Part shown: in pieces, positions 39,818 to 48,785 of the stretch
Numbering within the stretch: the stretch's first letter is position 1
Layout: each line of letters starts with the position of its first letter
From: Betaproteobacteria bacterium HGW-Betaproteobacteria-16
Lineage (GTDB): Bacteria; Pseudomonadota; Gammaproteobacteria; Burkholderiales; Burkholderiaceae_C
Length of the DNA stretch: 64,000 nt
Assembly (NCBI GenBank): GCA_002840835.1
Contig: PHCQ01000007.1
Coordinates: forward strand, 62,001 to 126,000
Direction of reading: 5' to 3'
The notes under the pieces: generated by a model
Told to the model about the DNA's origin: nothing
What the model saw: only the letters and a program-made list of their open reading frames with translations
Databases searched by the model: none
Position numbers and translations under genes: made by a program

Positions 39818-40276
39818 TCAGCCGCTGTGGGTGTTGCGGGCGATGCCGCCGCGACAGGCTGAACTCGACGCCTCCGCCTGTTCCTGGGGCAGGAGCGCGT
39901 AGGCAATGGGGTGAAACACGAATTGCTTCAGTTCGCGGCCTTCGCCTTCCGACTCGTCCCCCCGCTTGGTCATCATCCGCTCCCTCAGCGTGGGGCCTGT
40001 AGAGAACTTCACCACTTGGCGGGGTGAAATGGGAGCGCTCAACCCGGTACGCGGGTTGCGGCCCATGCGAGCACTTTTTTTCTGCACTACAAAGCTGCCG
40101 AAACCCGTCAGCTTCACCTTTTCTCCTTGGGCGAGTTGCTCCAGGATCAACTCGAAGAATGCGTTGACCATTTCATCGGACTCTCGTCCGCTGACGCCCA
40201 TTTTTTCGCCCAGCAGGTCCGCAAGGTCTGCCTTGGTCAGCGAGGAAAGCGCCAGGTTGTCTGTCAAGTGGTTCAT
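39818..40276 (-). CDS. IHF-alpha-like DNA-bending protein with a C-terminal extension
   Basis: 152 aa, GGAG just upstream of ATG 40276. Residues about 12-100 are an IHF/HU fold closest in style to IHF-alpha: LTKADLADLLGEKMGVSGRE, VNAFFELILEQLAQGEKVKL, TGFGSFVVQKKSARMGRNPR, ISPRQVVKFSTG, LRERM. The GRNPRTG arm tip, with the intercalating proline, is present. Family members stop near residue 100; here about 50 further residues follow (RGDESEGEGRELKQFVFHPI...SACRGGIARNTHSG) with no known motif. The chromosomal ihfA normally lies after pheT, so this is probably a second, accessory copy. Such proteins bend promoter DNA; the AT-rich regions on both sides are possible targets. Confidence 0.88.
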   Translation of the reverse strand: MNHLTDNLALSSLTKADLADLLGEKMGVSGRESDEMVNAFFELILEQLAQGEKVKLTGFGSFVVQKKSARMGRNPRTGLSAPISPRQVVKFSTGPTLRERMMTKRGDESEGEGRELKQFVFHPIAYALLPQEQAEASSSACRGGIARNTHSG

Positions 40277-40604
40277 CCGACTCCATCTCCTTCATGAAAA
40301 AAAGCGAGCACGGGTTCACCTTTGCAAGCCAGGGTGCCGGTTTATGGGTTTAGTGGTGGAAGGATCTGGCTTGAAAAATGAGCATGCACTGTGTAAATTT
40401 TAACAGTTATGGAGTCTTTAATGTTTGTAATGTCAAGAGTGTGAAAAAGTGACTTAATCTAGCCGAAATGCCAAATTTGTTTTCCATTAACGAGGTGGTG
40501 GCTCATGCAGGTGGAGCCCTTGGGAGACCCTGTATCTCTCTGTCGGTGGAACTGTGGTGGAGCGCCCGGGGGCCCGCCCTGTTGAATTCGAGGTGGCCAT
40601 TCCT
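40277..40604. promoter_or_regulatory. Divergent region between the IHF-like gene and the pilus operon
   Basis: AT-rich block at about 40375-40490 (GTGTAAATTTTAACAGTTAT near 40390-40410, further T/A runs after it). It should hold the promoters for the IHF-like gene (-) and the pilus operon (+). No clear -35/-10 pair could be fixed. The GC-rich 3' part has no gene. Confidence 0.4.
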
Positions 40605-41111
40605 ATGACTTGCAACTGTCTCAACATCCGCTTCCGGATTCTTGTCTGGATCGCGCTGTGTATGCCGGGCGTGGCGTTCGCGACCACGCAGGTGACGTGC
40701 ACCATCGCATCCATCCAGATGGGTGCGCTGCAAAGCGTACTCCCGCTGGCGGCGGCGCAACACACGGAGGGAACGGTCGAAGCGCTCTGTACCAGCGAGT
40801 CGAGCCGCTCTCAATTGGTCGAGTTTGCGCTGGTGGATGTTAGCCAGTCTGCGCCGCGAGACTCACGCGGTGTGACGGCTGATATTCAAGTGAGCTTGTT
40901 TGCTGATGCAGCTCTGCACGAAGCGCTCCCCAAAAGCGCATCAGCGGTCACCAGCTATTCAACGAGCAGTGTTGTGTCAAGCGCGGCCCACTCCCGGGTG
41001 GTGATCCCGTTTTTCGCACGTGTGTATGCAGGCCCGAGATCAAATCCAGGTGAATACACGATCGGTCGCAACATCAGCCTGGTCTTTCGGGGAGCGGAGT
41101 ACCGGCAATGA
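40605..41111 (+). CDS. Spore-coat-U (Csu-type) domain secreted protein
   Basis: 168 aa from ATG 40605, with signal peptide ILVWIALCMPGVAFA. The mature part resembles a single SCPU domain as in Csu-type fimbrial subunits: an early Cys (VTCTIASIQMGALQS), a second Cys (EALCTSESS), DIQVSLFADAALHEALPK in the middle, and the C-terminal FFARVYAGPRSNPGEYTIG, which matches the family's V-Y-G-R-I-P-A-G-Q-x-x-P-G-x-Y-T/S pattern in altered form. Csu proteins are usually assembled by a chaperone and usher, none of which is seen here. The gene lies directly ahead of the minor-pilin genes on the same strand, 218 bases before pilE, so it may be an extracellular partner of that pilus or simply a neighbour. 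Confidence 0.6.
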   Translation: MTCNCLNIRFRILVWIALCMPGVAFATTQVTCTIASIQMGALQSVLPLAAAQHTEGTVEALCTSESSRSQLVEFALVDVSQSAPRDSRGVTADIQVSLFADAALHEALPKSASAVTSYSTSSVVSSAAHSRVVIPFFARVYAGPRSNPGEYTIGRNISLVFRGAEYRQ

Positions 41112-41329
41112 GCGGGCCGAGCGCGACATTCACCGTCAAGTCTCGCGCTGACCGTTTTCGGTACCGGCCCACCTGCGGGCGCTTCGCCGTGTGCAGTCGG
41201 GCGAGCGACTGGGAACGAAATCGCAGAAGCAAACGTGCTCCCGATGGGGAACAGGATGGTGGTGACCTCTTTGATTCCGACACGGCTCTTACTGGCGTTC
41301 CAAACCTTGCACAAGCATCAACTCACGGT

Positions 41330-41806
41330 ATGAAGCAGATCAGAAATGCTCCGGGCGACTTGCATGGATTCACACTCATCGAGGTGATGATCGTCGTCGC
41401 AATCGTCGCGATTCTGGCGAGCATCGCGCTGCCCAGCTACGAGTCTTACCTGCGCAGGGGTCAGGCGCAGGAGGCCTTCGGTGCCCTGGCGGATTACCGC
41501 ACGAAGCTGGAGCTGTACTACCAGGACAACCGCGGCTACGGCGTGGCCGGTGGGGTGGACTGTGCCAACGGGCCCACCGCACCGAGCTGGAGTTCCTTTG
41601 TCCCGTCTGATTCGCAATACTTCAGCTACAGCTGCGTGCTGGGCGCTGACAACCAGTCCTATACGCTGACCGCAACCGGTGCGAGGTCGAGTTCGGTGGG
41701 CAGCGTTTACACGATCACGGAGGCCAACGAGAAGGGCACCACCCGGTTCAAGGGTAGCCTGGTCGTGGGGCGCCCCTGCTGGTTGGCCAGGGGCGACGAG
41801 TGCTGA
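41330..41806 (+). CDS. pilE: Type IV pilin, PilE-like
   Basis: 158 aa from ATG 41330. The class III leader MKQIRNAPGDLHG is followed by the prepilin-peptidase site G-FTLIEVMIVVAIVAILASI, with Glu at +5. The rest is a short pilin: SYLRRGQAQEAFGALADYRT, LELYYQDNRGYG, then two cysteine pairs including a C-terminal RPCWLARGDEC disulfide loop. This pattern (AQEA...R..LE.YYQDNR.YG) is that of PilE minor pilins in beta- and gammaproteobacteria. Here PilE precedes the other minor pilins; in many Burkholderiales it follows PilY1. It overlaps the next gene by 7 bases. Confidence 0.9.
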   Translation: MKQIRNAPGDLHGFTLIEVMIVVAIVAILASIALPSYESYLRRGQAQEAFGALADYRTKLELYYQDNRGYGVAGGVDCANGPTAPSWSSFVPSDSQYFSYSCVLGADNQSYTLTATGARSSSVGSVYTITEANEKGTTRFKGSLVVGRPCWLARGDEC

Positions 41807-42411
41807 GGCGGCGCAGTGGCCGTCGTGCGGCACTGGGCATCTCCCTCATCGAAATAGCGGTCACGCTCTCGGTCATGGCCTTGCTGATGTCCCTGGCCGT
41901 GCCTTCGTTTCAGGAGTTGCTGCTCAACGGCAAGGTCCGCAGCACGGCCGATGCGATCTCCAAGGGGTTGCAGCGCGCCAGAACCGAGGCGGTCAAGCGC
42001 AATCAGTCCATCCGGTTCACGCTGGTGGCCTCTGCTGACTCACGCCTTCTGGATGATTCCTGCCAGGCGTCTGCTGAGGGTGCCCACTGGGTGGTGAGCG
42101 TGGATGAACCATCGCGAAACTGTGCAGGCGCGCCCTCTGCGGTCAACCCACCACGGGTGATTGAAAAAAGTGAAGGAACAGTTGGCCCCGGGGCCGCGGT
42201 TGCCGGGCAGGACGCATCAGGCGATCCAGCGTCCTCGATCACCTTCAACGGCTTTGGTCGCCCGACGGGCGGTCTGCCACTGGCCCGTATCGATGTGAGC
42301 CAGGTCTCGGGAGCAGGCCGGTCTTTGCGGGTCACGGTTTCCAGTTCGGGCGCCGTGCGGCTGTGCGACCCCGCTGTTCGGGATGCTGTGGATCCGAGGA
42401 GATGTTTGTGA
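41800..42411 (+). CDS. fimT: Minor pseudopilin, FimT/GspH family
   Basis: 203 aa from GTG 41800, overlapping the pilE stop. Prepilin site G-ISLIEIAVTLSVMALLMSL with Glu +5, then the FimT/GspH hallmark LLLNGKVRSTADAISKGLQRARTEAVKRNQ, and a C-terminal region with ITFNGFGRPTGG (the conserved F.G.G.P motif). It would initiate or cap the type IV pilus together with PilV, PilW and PilX. The stop overlaps the start of pilV (GTGA), so the two are translationally coupled. Confidence 0.88.
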   Translation: MLRRRSGRRAALGISLIEIAVTLSVMALLMSLAVPSFQELLLNGKVRSTADAISKGLQRARTEAVKRNQSIRFTLVASADSRLLDDSCQASAEGAHWVVSVDEPSRNCAGAPSAVNPPRVIEKSEGTVGPGAAVAGQDASGDPASSITFNGFGRPTGGLPLARIDVSQVSGAGRSLRVTVSSSGAVRLCDPAVRDAVDPRRCL

Positions 42412-42833
42412 AGAACCGTTTGAGGCGCGGGCGCCGTGGCGCCACCGGCCGTTCCCTGTCCAGGGGTGTCGCTCTCATTGAGGCGTTGGTCGCAATGCTC
42501 CTCTTCTCCATCGGGATCCTGGCGGCCGTGGGGCTTCATGTTTCGATGGTGAAGAACCAGACCAATACAGCCCTGAGGAGCGATGCGTCCAACCTTGCCA
42601 GCGAAGCGATCGGGGTGATGTGGAGCGATGCGGCAAACGTTGCGTTGTATGCAGGTGACGGCTGCGCTGCTTACGCCCGATGCAGGGAACTCCAGGACAA
42701 GGCCCAGAAGCGCTTGCCGGCTGGCATCCTCAGCATTTCGCTCGATGGTGTGGCCTCGACCGTGGTGGTGCGGTGGACGCCCCCCCATGACGGTACCCAT
42801 GCCTACGCCACTTCGACGGTGATCCTCAGATGA
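42408..42833 (+). CDS. pilV: Minor pilin PilV
   Basis: 141 aa from GTG 42408. An ATG lies 6 bases upstream, but GAGGAG at 42396-42401 is ideally spaced (6 bases) for the GTG, which also gives the GTGA overlap with fimT. Prepilin site G-VALIEALVAMLLFSIGILA with Glu +5; the GxxLIEALVAMLxFSIGxLG pattern is characteristic of PilV. It is part of the priming complex of the type IV pilus with FimT, PilW, PilX and PilY1. It ends in an ATGA overlap with pilW. Confidence 0.88.
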   Translation: MKNRLRRGRRGATGRSLSRGVALIEALVAMLLFSIGILAAVGLHVSMVKNQTNTALRSDASNLASEAIGVMWSDAANVALYAGDGCAAYARCRELQDKAQKRLPAGILSISLDGVASTVVVRWTPPHDGTHAYATSTVILR

Positions 42834-43936
42834 CGGCCGATCGAGTGATGCGCCAACGGGGCGTTACGTTGATCGAACTGATGGTCGGGATGGCGGTTGC
42901 GCTGATCACGACGCTCGCCATCTCGCAGTTGCTGATCTTCTCGGAAGCTCAGAAGAGGATCGCCACGGATGGAACCGATGCTCAGATCAACGGGTCCCTT
43001 GCTCTGTTCACGCTCCAGCGCGACTTGCAGGACGCGGGCTACGGCATCAGCGCGATCCAGGGTGCACTCGGTTGTGAGGTTCGCGCGGTGTACAAGGGGG
43101 TGGAGCGCGCCATGGCGCTCGCACCCGTTCTGATCACCGTGGGTGCAGACGGTGCGCCGGACATGGTGCAGGTGATGTCCAGCAGCAAAGCAAATTTCTC
43201 GGTGCCTGCGCTGATCACGAAAGACCATCCCCGCCAGGCGGCCAACTTCTTCGTCAACACAGCCATGGGCATCCAGGTGGGTGACCTCATGCTGGCAGTG
43301 CCGCAAGCCCCGGATGCGCTCAACTGGTGCAGCCTGTTCCAGGTCACCAAGACCAACGATGGCACCGGCAACGGCCTGGGAAACAACCAGGTCCTGCACA
43401 ACAGTGGCCAGAGCCACTGGAACAATCCGGGCGGCGCCACGATTTTTCCCGCGAAGGGCTACCCCACGGGAAGCTACCTGTTCAACCTGGGTGACTTCAT
43501 CGACCGGACCTACAGCATCAGTGAACACCATGCGCTGCAGATGGAGGAGTTCTCGGCTTCGACAGGCTCGGCTGTGACGTCCGAACTCTTCCCTGAAATT
43601 GTCCAGCTGCAGGCTTACTACGGCAAGGACACCAACGGCAACGGAGTGGTCGATGTTTACAACAAGGATTTGCCTACGAATGTTGCTGAATGGCAGCAGG
43701 TCCTGACCGTTCGCATCGCGCTGGTGGCCCGAAGCACCCAGTTCAATCGTGAGCAGGTCACCTTCGCCAACCCCAGCTGGGATGTGGGCTCCAGCACACC
43801 GGTCTCCGGATCCTCGGACTGCGGCACTTCCAGTTGTGTCGTTCTCAAGGTCGATGCATTAGCGGACTGGAGCCGATATCGCTACAAGGTCTTCGAGACC
43901 ACAGTGCCGCTTCGGAACATGTTGTGGCACTCATGA
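42830..43936 (+). CDS. pilW: Minor pilin PilW
   Basis: 368 aa, ATG 42830 overlapping the pilV stop. Prepilin site G-VTLIELMVGMAVALITTLA with Glu +5, followed by LQRDLQDAGYGI, the conserved PilW helix motif (RDLR.AGYG). A large C-terminal part has Gly/Asn-rich loops and YYGKDTNGNGVVD, a possible Ca2+-binding D-x-N-x-N-x-V-x-D loop. It helps prime pilus assembly and present PilY1 at the tip. It ends in an ATGA overlap with pilX. Confidence 0.9.
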   Translation: MTADRVMRQRGVTLIELMVGMAVALITTLAISQLLIFSEAQKRIATDGTDAQINGSLALFTLQRDLQDAGYGISAIQGALGCEVRAVYKGVERAMALAPVLITVGADGAPDMVQVMSSSKANFSVPALITKDHPRQAANFFVNTAMGIQVGDLMLAVPQAPDALNWCSLFQVTKTNDGTGNGLGNNQVLHNSGQSHWNNPGGATIFPAKGYPTGSYLFNLGDFIDRTYSISEHHALQMEEFSASTGSAVTSELFPEIVQLQAYYGKDTNGNGVVDVYNKDLPTNVAEWQQVLTVRIALVARSTQFNREQVTFANPSWDVGSSTPVSGSSDCGTSSCVVLKVDALADWSRYRYKVFETTVPLRNMLWHS

Positions 43937-44595
43937 AAAGTTCCAGACAAATGCACAAGCGCAGGAGAACCCAGGCGGGCATCGTATTGATCTTTGCGTT
44001 GATCGCGTTGATCGTACTGGCGCTGGCGGCGGTCTCCGTGGTCCGTTCGATCGACACGGGCGTTCAAGTCGTGGGCAATGTCGGCTTCAAGCAGGACACC
44101 ACCGCGACCAGTGACCTCATTGCGAACGAAGCGGTGGCCTGGCTGAGTGCGCGCGTGGCGGGACCGGGCCTCGAATCGAACGATCCGGACAACGGCTACT
44201 ACGCGACCAGTCTGGATGCCCTCGACCCCACGGGCAACGCAGGCATGGACGCCAATCGTGCGCTGGTCGACTGGGGCTCGGACGGTTGCAAGTTTGCACA
44301 GGCAGGATCGTTTTCCACCTGCTTGAAAGCCAGCCCACCTCTTGAGCGATCGCAGAACACTGGACAGTGGGTCATCGCCCGTCTTTGCAAGTCAGCCGGG
44401 TCTGCAGGGACCCAGGGAAACAGCTGTGCAGTTCCGCTGAGCAAGCAGTCTGTTCAGTCAGGTGGGGGCGAAGCCAAGTACGGCGCCGCCACCCGGTTCA
44501 CGCCCGGTTCTGGCGGCCCCTACTACCGGATCATCGTTCGCAATGCCGGTGCACGCGGCACGGTCAGCTTCACCGAAACCCTCGTCTATTTTTGA
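43933..44595 (+). CDS. pilX: Minor pilin PilX
   Basis: 220 aa from ATG 43933, overlapping the pilW stop. N-terminus RRRTQAGIVLIFALIALIVLALAAV: a prepilin-like helix in which position +5 is Phe and not Glu, as in other PilX/GspK-type tip pilins. The motif SVVRSIDTGVQVVGNVGFKQDT is followed by SDLIANEAVAWL, typical of PilX (R..D...GN.AF...A...AD.A.E.A..WL). The C-terminus PYYRIIVRNAGARGTVSFTE is the usual ending before pilY1. The pilY1 gene begins 32 bases downstream. Confidence 0.88.
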   Translation: MKSSRQMHKRRRTQAGIVLIFALIALIVLALAAVSVVRSIDTGVQVVGNVGFKQDTTATSDLIANEAVAWLSARVAGPGLESNDPDNGYYATSLDALDPTGNAGMDANRALVDWGSDGCKFAQAGSFSTCLKASPPLERSQNTGQWVIARLCKSAGSAGTQGNSCAVPLSKQSVQSGGGEAKYGAATRFTPGSGGPYYRIIVRNAGARGTVSFTETLVYF

Positions 44596-44627
44596 CCGGT
44601 GACTGCCGCCGGATCACAGAAATCACC

Positions 44628-47600
44628 ATGCACGTAACCAAGCCGACTCCACCCCGCCGATGCGTTGCCATGGCCGTTGTCTTGGCCACGACGCTCTGCA
44701 CATCTGCAGGCCTGGCGTTGGCGGCTTCTGCAGACATATCGACCGCACCCATCGACACTGCGCCCAGCGCGAGCATCCGTCCCAATGTGATGTTCATTCT
44801 CGATGATTCGGGCTCGATGGCTGCCGACTATGTGCCCGAGGAGGCGGGATATTCGAACCTGTGTTTCGGCACGTCGTCAGTGAACCGCATCTTTTACGAT
44901 CCGAAAAAAACGTACGTGCCCCCTTCCCGGGCGGACGGAACGAAATACCCCGACGCCAGCTTCACCAACGCCCCCCTGGACGGATTCTCGCCGAGCAGCT
45001 TTCGGCGAAGACTCGACAGGATAGACAGTCTCTCCACCTCGACCACCCGCGTTGGGACGAGCAAAGGCGAGGCGGTCAATTCCAAGTACTACTACGCGAC
45101 TTACGCGCACACGGGCACGCCTGTCTGCCAAGGTTCGCGCTACGACTGGCTCGATTTCGATGTCGTGCTGGATGAAAACGATATCAAGGCCCCGGCCACC
45201 GTCAATCCCAAAACCAACTACGCCAACTGGTATGCCTACTACCGGACCCGGATGCTGACGATGCGTTCGTCGGCCGGGCAGGTGTTTGCTGGCCTGGACC
45301 CTTCACGGTTCCGAGTGGGATTCTCGACCATCACGGCAACTTCTGCCGCCGATGGCAAGGAGTTTCTCAACATCCGGGACTTCGGCAGCGGTTCGCAGCG
45401 GGACGACTTCTTCACCAGGCTCTACAGCCAGGCAGGAACCACCACCACGCCGCTGCGATCGGCACTGGCCATGGCGGGCAAGTACTACGCCGGCAAGCTT
45501 CCGGGCCAGATCGATCCCGTGCAGTACTCCTGCCAGCGCAACTACGCCATCCTGTCCACCGACGGTTACTGGAACCTGGGAAACGAGCCCAGCGGATGGA
45601 ACCAGAGACTCGACAGCTCCATAGCCATCGGCAACCAGGACGGTCCTGGTGGCTCGGTGGTTCGCCCGCAACTGGATGATCTGCAACCCTCCAATGGCGG
45701 CACGGGTGGCCCCGGGGTCTCCAACACGTTAGCCGACATTGCTCAGTACTACTACGCAACCGACCTGCGCACGCCCGCCCTGGGCAACTGTGTAGGTGCG
45801 GTTGCCGGGCAGAACGTCTGCACCAACAACGTCTCACCGGTGCCCTCAGATCCGGCGGTGCACCAGCACATGAACACGATCACACTGGGACTGGGCGTGT
45901 CTGGCACGCTTGCCTACGACCCGAACTACCTCACCCAGACCCAGGGCGACTATTACAGCATCGTCAACGGCACGAAAGCATGGCCGGATGTTCGGCCTAC
46001 CGACCCCACGCTCAACTTGCCCGCCCGCATCGATGACGTGTGGCACGCTGCGGTCAATGGCCGTGGCCGCTACTACAGCGCCAACGATGCCTTAGAAGTG
46101 ATGGCTAGCCTACAGTCCAGCCTGAACTCCATTGAAGCGCAAGTCGGCTCGGGCTCGGCAGCGGCGACATCCACGCTGCAACCGGTGACCGGTGACAACT
46201 TCGTGTTTCTTGCAAGCTACCTCACCAAACTCTGGACGGGTGATCTGAGCGCGATGACCATCGACCCAGTGAGCGGGAACGTGGACCCGACAACCCTGTG
46301 GAGTGCGGCAATCGAACTCGCCGAGCGCGTCGGCGCCACATCTGACAGCCGCAAGATCTACTTCAGTACCGAGGGCTCAAATCCATCCCTGGAGGCCTTC
46401 ACGTATGCCAACCTGAAAAAAGAGGGACTGGCAGCGCCGTTCGAGCATCTGTGTGCTTCTGGCGCGTCACGCCTGAGTCATTGTTCAAACCTCACGGAGG
46501 CCGAGCGCACGGCCGCCAGTGGCGCCAACGTGGTGAATTACCTGCGGGGTTGGAGTGAGCTCGAAAGTGCACCGGCCAACACGCTGAAGGTCTTTCGCGA
46601 GCGACTCGACGACAAAGGGATGCGCAACGTGCTGGGCGACATCGTCAACTCTGTACCGGTTTACGTGAAAAAGCCGCCATTCGGCTATGTCGACGACGGC
46701 TATGCCGTGTTTGCCAATGACAACCAGGCGCGCCTGGGCGCCGTATACACCGGGGCCAACGACGGCATGCTGCATGCGTTCAATGCGGAAACCGGAGCAG
46801 AGTTGTGGGCCTATGTGCCCCGCTTGGTCATGCCCCACATGCACGTGCTCGCTGACAAGGACTACGCCAACCGCCACCAGTTCCTGACCGATGGAGCGCC
46901 GACGATTGGTGACATCTACGCACCATCTGGCCGTGCAGGCAAGAAGGAGTGGGCCACCATCTTGGTAGCGGGCCTCAACAGGGGTGGAAGGGGTTACTAC
47001 GCCCTGGATGTGACCGACCCGGAAGCACCCAGAGCGATGTGGGAGTTCACGGACACGGACATGGGTTACACCTATGGCAACCCGATCGTGACCAAACTCA
47101 AGAACGGCACCTGGGTGGTCTTGTTCAGCTCGGGCTACAACAACAACATGGGCGGTGGCAACGGCAACGGGCACTTGTACGTGCTCAACGCCAGGACAGG
47201 TGCGCTGATATCGAAGATTGCCACGTTCACCACCGATGGCGCACCGGCGGGTACGACGGGCAACCCCAGCGACCTGGGCGCCATCAACGGCTGGGTGGAG
47301 CGCACGTTCGACAACACCACCGAGCGGGTCTATGCCGGCGACATGCTGGGCAACCTGTGGCGCTTCGACATTGATGACAACCTCGGACCTGACGGCAATG
47401 AGGCGCTGCAGATGGCGCGCGCCACGGCAAGCGATGGATCACCGCAGCCGATCACGACGAAGCCTGAACTGTCGGAGGTGAAGTCCGGGGCCACGCGTTA
47501 CCCGCTGATCTCGCTTGGGACCGGGCGCCTTCTCGGATCATCGGATCTGGGCGACACGCAAGTGCAGTCGATCTACACCTTCAAGGACACGTTGAGCAAC

Positions 47601-48098
47601 GTCTCGATGGGGCCGCTGCGAGCGCATCCCGGCATGGTGGCTCAGAGCCTAGGTGCGTTCACAACGAACGACGGACGGGCTGCACGCACGATCGCTTCGC
47701 CCGCGCCTGTGCTCTGGTCGTCCCAGGCTGGCTGGTTCGTCGACCTGAATCTGAGCGTTGGCGAGCGGGTGAACGTGGACATGACTTCGCAACTGGGTGT
47801 GCTTACGGTCGCCACGAACATTCCCGAAGTCAATGCCTGCACGTCGGGTGGCTCGTCCTGGCTGTATTTCTTTGACGTGCTCAGCGGCTCTTTTGTGCCA
47901 ACGGCATCGCAATCGGTGTTGAGCGTTTTTCTGGGCAATACGCTGGTGCAGGGCATCACCACCATTCAGCGCGTTTCAGGTGTGACCAACACCATCGTCG
48001 TAAACAACCGTGGCCAGGTGAGCTCCGAGGAAAACCCTCCGCCACAGTCGCTCATCGGCGAAGCACGTCGCACCTCATGGCGAGAGCTGAAGAACTGA
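44628..48098 (+). CDS. pilY1: Type IV pilus tip adhesin PilY1
   Basis: 1156 aa from ATG 44628. Signal peptide AMAVVLATTLCTSAGLALA. N-terminal von Willebrand A-like region with the MIDAS motif FILDDSGSM (D59-x-S61-x-S63). The C-terminal half (from about 660) is the PilY1 beta-propeller: NVLGDIVNSVPVYVKKPPFG, YTGANDGMLHAFNAETGAEL, VAGLNRGGRGYYALDVTDPE, YTYGNPIVTKLKNGTWVVLF, YAGDMLGNLWRFDIDDNLGP. The last includes an acidic D-I-D-D-N-L-G-P-D-G-N-E patch, possibly Ca2+ binding. PilY1 sits at the pilus tip, promotes assembly and acts in adhesion and mechanosensing. It is the last pilus gene of the operon apart from the small frame at 48110. Confidence 0.93.
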   Translation: MHVTKPTPPRRCVAMAVVLATTLCTSAGLALAASADISTAPIDTAPSASIRPNVMFILDDSGSMAADYVPEEAGYSNLCFGTSSVNRIFYDPKKTYVPPSRADGTKYPDASFTNAPLDGFSPSSFRRRLDRIDSLSTSTTRVGTSKGEAVNSKYYYATYAHTGTPVCQGSRYDWLDFDVVLDENDIKAPATVNPKTNYANWYAYYRTRMLTMRSSAGQVFAGLDPSRFRVGFSTITATSAADGKEFLNIRDFGSGSQRDDFFTRLYSQAGTTTTPLRSALAMAGKYYAGKLPGQIDPVQYSCQRNYAILSTDGYWNLGNEPSGWNQRLDSSIAIGNQDGPGGSVVRPQLDDLQPSNGGTGGPGVSNTLADIAQYYYATDLRTPALGNCVGAVAGQNVCTNNVSPVPSDPAVHQHMNTITLGLGVSGTLAYDPNYLTQTQGDYYSIVNGTKAWPDVRPTDPTLNLPARIDDVWHAAVNGRGRYYSANDALEVMASLQSSLNSIEAQVGSGSAAATSTLQPVTGDNFVFLASYLTKLWTGDLSAMTIDPVSGNVDPTTLWSAAIELAERVGATSDSRKIYFSTEGSNPSLEAFTYANLKKEGLAAPFEHLCASGASRLSHCSNLTEAERTAASGANVVNYLRGWSELESAPANTLKVFRERLDDKGMRNVLGDIVNSVPVYVKKPPFGYVDDGYAVFANDNQARLGAVYTGANDGMLHAFNAETGAELWAYVPRLVMPHMHVLADKDYANRHQFLTDGAPTIGDIYAPSGRAGKKEWATILVAGLNRGGRGYYALDVTDPEAPRAMWEFTDTDMGYTYGNPIVTKLKNGTWVVLFSSGYNNNMGGGNGNGHLYVLNARTGALISKIATFTTDGAPAGTTGNPSDLGAINGWVERTFDNTTERVYAGDMLGNLWRFDIDDNLGPDGNEALQMARATASDGSPQPITTKPELSEVKSGATRYPLISLGTGRLLGSSDLGDTQVQSIYTFKDTLSNVSMGPLRAHPGMVAQSLGAFTTNDGRAARTIASPAPVLWSSQAGWFVDLNLSVGERVNVDMTSQLGVLTVATNIPEVNACTSGGSSWLYFFDVLSGSFVPTASQSVLSVFLGNTLVQGITTIQRVSGVTNTIVVNNRGQVSSEENPPPQSLIGEARRTSWRELKN

Positions 48099-48109
48099 GG
48101 GGGTGCTCG

Positions 48110-48247
48110 ATGACACGAACCGCGTGCCCGCATCGCTCCGCCAACACCATGGTGCGGTGCGCCCTGGCCGCAGCGGTCACCTTTGGCACGCGGGCGCTCG
48201 CGATTCTGCCGCGATGTGGTGACCCTGAACCGGGCACGCTCCATTAA
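48110..48247 (+). CDS. Short frame after pilY1 (45 aa), possible truncated secreted protein
   Basis: ATG 48110 starts 11 bases after the pilY1 stop, behind GAGGGGG at 48097-48103. The product has an export-signal look (MVRCALAAAVTFGTRALA) and then only LPRCGDPEPGTLH before a TAA at 48245. Right after the stop the base composition changes to AT-rich sequence. It may be the signal-peptide end of a longer gene that was cut off when the low-GC block joined here, or a genuine small secreted peptide. Not recognised as any family. Confidence 0.4.
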   Translation: MTRTACPHRSANTMVRCALAAAVTFGTRALAILPRCGDPEPGTLH

Positions 48248-48250
48248 AAA

Positions 48251-48766
48251 CTACTGCTTTCCCAAAAGGTTTCCTTTTCGTTTCTGAGTTGCTTGAATCC
48301 AGCATTTTTGGCGTACCAGATTCGTTAAATAGGCCTCAATCCGGTGTTTTACATTAATTTTCCAGCTGGTTTGATGTTTCTTGAGGAAAACAGGCGCTAA
48401 ATGAATACTCGCATTTTGTCCCACTTGTATCCATGCTCGCTGCAGGGAAATTGATGACCAATCATTGTTTTTGGCAGGGTTCCGGCGTGATGTCCCGCTC
48501 TCGATATAACCCGCTGCATGGGATCTGGGTGGTTCGATATCGCCGCACGGCGAAATAATCCAGATGTAAACCGGAAATATGGAGGCCTCTTGTCTGTCGG
48601 CTGAAGCCCCTGCAAGCTGCTTACACTTTTTCGATAGTGCGAATAATAAGTATCCAGCTGCATAAATGAAGTGAAGGCTAAGGCAGTCCTTTCGTTTGCG
48701 GCGATGAAAGGCGGTGGAAAAATTCAACCATGTTTGTAAGGTTCGTTCACCAAATATCTGCTTCAA
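48251..48766 (-). CDS. Doubtful 171-aa frame, possible remnant with a LuxR-like HTH end
   Basis: The only long frame in the AT-rich gap between pilY1 and the next kinase. No ribosome site stands out and no family was recognised over most of the length. The C-terminal part NVKHRIEAYLTNLVRQKCWI faintly recalls the second half of a LuxR-type helix-turn-helix (N-T-V-K-x-H-x-x-x-x-x-K-L). It could be a decayed regulator or a chance frame. On the + strand the same 540 bases must include the promoter of the kinase at 48786. Confidence 0.25.
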   Translation of the reverse strand: MKQIFGERTLQTWLNFSTAFHRRKRKDCLSLHFIYAAGYLLFALSKKCKQLAGASADRQEASIFPVYIWIISPCGDIEPPRSHAAGYIESGTSRRNPAKNNDWSSISLQRAWIQVGQNASIHLAPVFLKKHQTSWKINVKHRIEAYLTNLVRQKCWIQATQKRKGNLLGKQ

Positions 48767-48785
48767 GGCTAAACGATAGTCGAAA

